The position numbers and the translations under genes were made by a program. Shown here piece by piece: positions 62,852 to 64,000 of a stretch of 64,000 nt of DNA (its first letter is position 1; each line of letters starts with the position of its first letter). The stretch lies in contig JAAYFJ010000080.1 of NCBI GenBank assembly GCA_012728295.1, positions 30,603-94,602 of the forward strand, in the 5' to 3' direction. Source of the DNA: Tissierellia bacterium (lineage in GTDB: Bacteria > Bacillota > Clostridia > Tissierellales > Peptoniphilaceae). A model generated the notes under the pieces. That model was given only the letters and a program-made list of their open reading frames with translations. It did not search any database and was not told where the DNA came from.

Positions 62852-64000
62852 TTACTGATCGTAACGATGCCCCATTATCATCTTTCTACAGCGGTCTTCT
62901 TCCATAATCCACTCACTATAGCTCTCAATTCCTCTGAAAAGATTGATAATGTTGGCATGCAGCTTAGATAAGCTCGGTTCTGAAATAAAATCCAAGTCAA
63001 TGTCAATGGAAAAACGTTCTATTATCAATTGAAGTAATAGCTCCAAAACAATTCTTTTTTGCTGCTCTGTCATGGGCTTATCGTCTAATATTCCTATTAA
63101 AGGTTGGCTAAACTTATATCGTAGAAAAATGACAAAATCCTCAAAATCGGCAGCTGGATCTTTATTCTCAATATCAAAGATAGTTCTAAAAAATAAATTC
63201 CATCTAAAATCTTTGTTAATTACACTTAGTATCTTATACCCAATTTGCCTAGTATAATTATCATGAAAACTCAACTTTCTTTTAAAGCTAATATCTTCAG
63301 AAAAGTTCAGGTCTCTAGCCCTTATCTCAGTCAATCTATTATATAATCGCAAGAAATTATTACCTAAGTTTGAATCTCCTTTTACACGATCTCTCAAAAA
63401 CAAGTAGTCCACAATAACATCTGTGCTTTTTTTGAAATCTACAACAAACCCCACTTCTTCCCTGACTTTAGATATATAGATGTCATGTATGATTTTAGAT
63501 ATTAGACCTGTCAATTGATTAGACCCAGATGTGCCATCAGAAGCATCTAAGGCGTTGAGCTGGTCGAAAACTAACATCAACTGTCTATCTATCATAATTA
63601 AATTGTCTTTTATAGACACCATGATATCTCTAAAAAAGTCTTCAGCTAGCATATAGTTAAAGTTTTTATACAATACTCTATGGTCGATTTCACCCCAGAA
63701 AATATTAACCATGGACTTTATCTGCAATTCAAAATTATATGTTGCCTTCTCACTTCTATATCGTCCATCTATTTTATATATTTCAAACCCGTTTTTCTGT
63801 AAAACCGGCTGATCTTCAGCTAAGTTTAGCCATACATTTGGATTTTTACTGCAAGAGAAATATCCATTTTCTTCCTTGGTATTGAATAAATTAAGTAAAG
63901 ATACGTAAATCTTGTCCTCATCTTCAATAAATCTGCATTCAATTCTGACACCTATTAGGTCAGAAAGGTTTTTTATCATGTTTTCAGCAGTCCCATAATG
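62852..64000 (-). CDS. RelA/SpoT-domain protein, 5' end outside the window
   Basis: The frame stays open to the window edge, with HYGTAEN before the first Met at 63979, so the start lies outside. The visible 383 residues begin with the synthetase-type core LSDLIGVRIECRF, then YRSEKATYNFELQIKSM and IFWGEIDHRVLYKNF, as in small alarmone synthetases (QIRT, W-E-H-YK). About 230 more residues follow, unrecognised and helical, with no HD hydrolase or TGS domain. It may make or bind (p)ppGpp; the essential upstream RxKS segment cannot be seen. Confidence 0.75.
   Translation of the reverse strand, partial: HYGTAENMIKNLSDLIGVRIECRFIEDEDKIYVSLLNLFNTKEENGYFSCSKNPNVWLNLAEDQPVLQKNGFEIYKIDGRYRSEKATYNFELQIKSMVNIFWGEIDHRVLYKNFNYMLAEDFFRDIMVSIKDNLIMIDRQLMLVFDQLNALDASDGTSGSNQLTGLISKIIHDIYISKVREEVGFVVDFKKSTDVIVDYLFLRDRVKGDSNLGNNFLRLYNRLTEIRARDLNFSEDISFKRKLSFHDNYTRQIGYKILSVINKDFRWNLFFRTIFDIENKDPAADFEDFVIFLRYKFSQPLIGILDDKPMTEQQKRIVLELLLQLIIERFSIDIDLDFISEPSLSKLHANIINLFRGIESYSEWIMEEDRCRKMIMGHRYDQ

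Overview
The window is a continuous piece of a low-GC, Gram-positive, anaerobe-type genome, most likely class Clostridia. The evidence is strong AGGAGG ribosome-binding sites, T-box leaders on thrS and serS, an L20-type leader on infC, an S-layer-homology protein, a Ktr potassium system, methionine gamma-lyase and a ferritin-like rubrerythrin. I cannot fix the genus; Peptostreptococcales/Tissierellales relatives seem plausible, but this is inference.

Layout. 1-7.2 kb, plus strand: a broken sunset-domain gene, an ECF sigma factor with a translationally coupled DUF4179 anti-sigma-like protein, then a C-terminal ArsR-type regulator with a heterodimeric ABC exporter behind helically phased TTCGAA boxes. 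7.2-29 kb, almost all minus strand, is housekeeping: an RNA methylase, KtrA/KtrB, the infC-rpmI-rplT operon with an AUU start, thrS with its T-box, hisS, tRNA-Phe/Gly/Cys, a six-gene run (hpt, CPBP protease, sirtuin, methyltransferase, hslO, lipase), rph, DUF2179, an AIR-synthase-like protein, a lipoprotein cyclophilin, and TPR-map-MATE. At 26.8 kb a plus-strand Zn/Cd/Pb P-type ATPase sits behind an ArsR/SmtB-type operator. 29-38 kb: nitroreductase, a UvrD-like helicase, serS with its T-box, trxB, and a HAD-trmL-Na/Pi cotransporter operon. 37.8-41.9 kb: a MacB-like ATPase/permease pair flanking a large exported CARDB-like protein, next to a convergent SLH protein. 44-53 kb: a GNAT, methionine gamma-lyase and its TyrR-like regulator (each with one in-frame stop), and a complete oligopeptide ABC operon. 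53-64 kb: pyrG, a sulfurtransferase, two unrecognised small proteins, a YhcC-type radical SAM protein, a peroxiredoxin, DUF1292, pepD, a frameshifted DNA methylase, msrA, a ferritin-like protein and a RelA/SpoT-domain protein cut by the window edge.

The most notable points are: CTP synthase with its glutaminase nucleophile Cys replaced by Gln (residue 381); four single-event gene lesions (TGA, TGA, TAA and one frameshift) in 64 kb; a TyrR-like regulator lacking the GAFTGA loop; phased operators in front of the exporter; and the ABC/CARDB export cluster with a perfect dyad at its predicted transcription start. No CRISPR array, prophage or insertion sequence was recognised.
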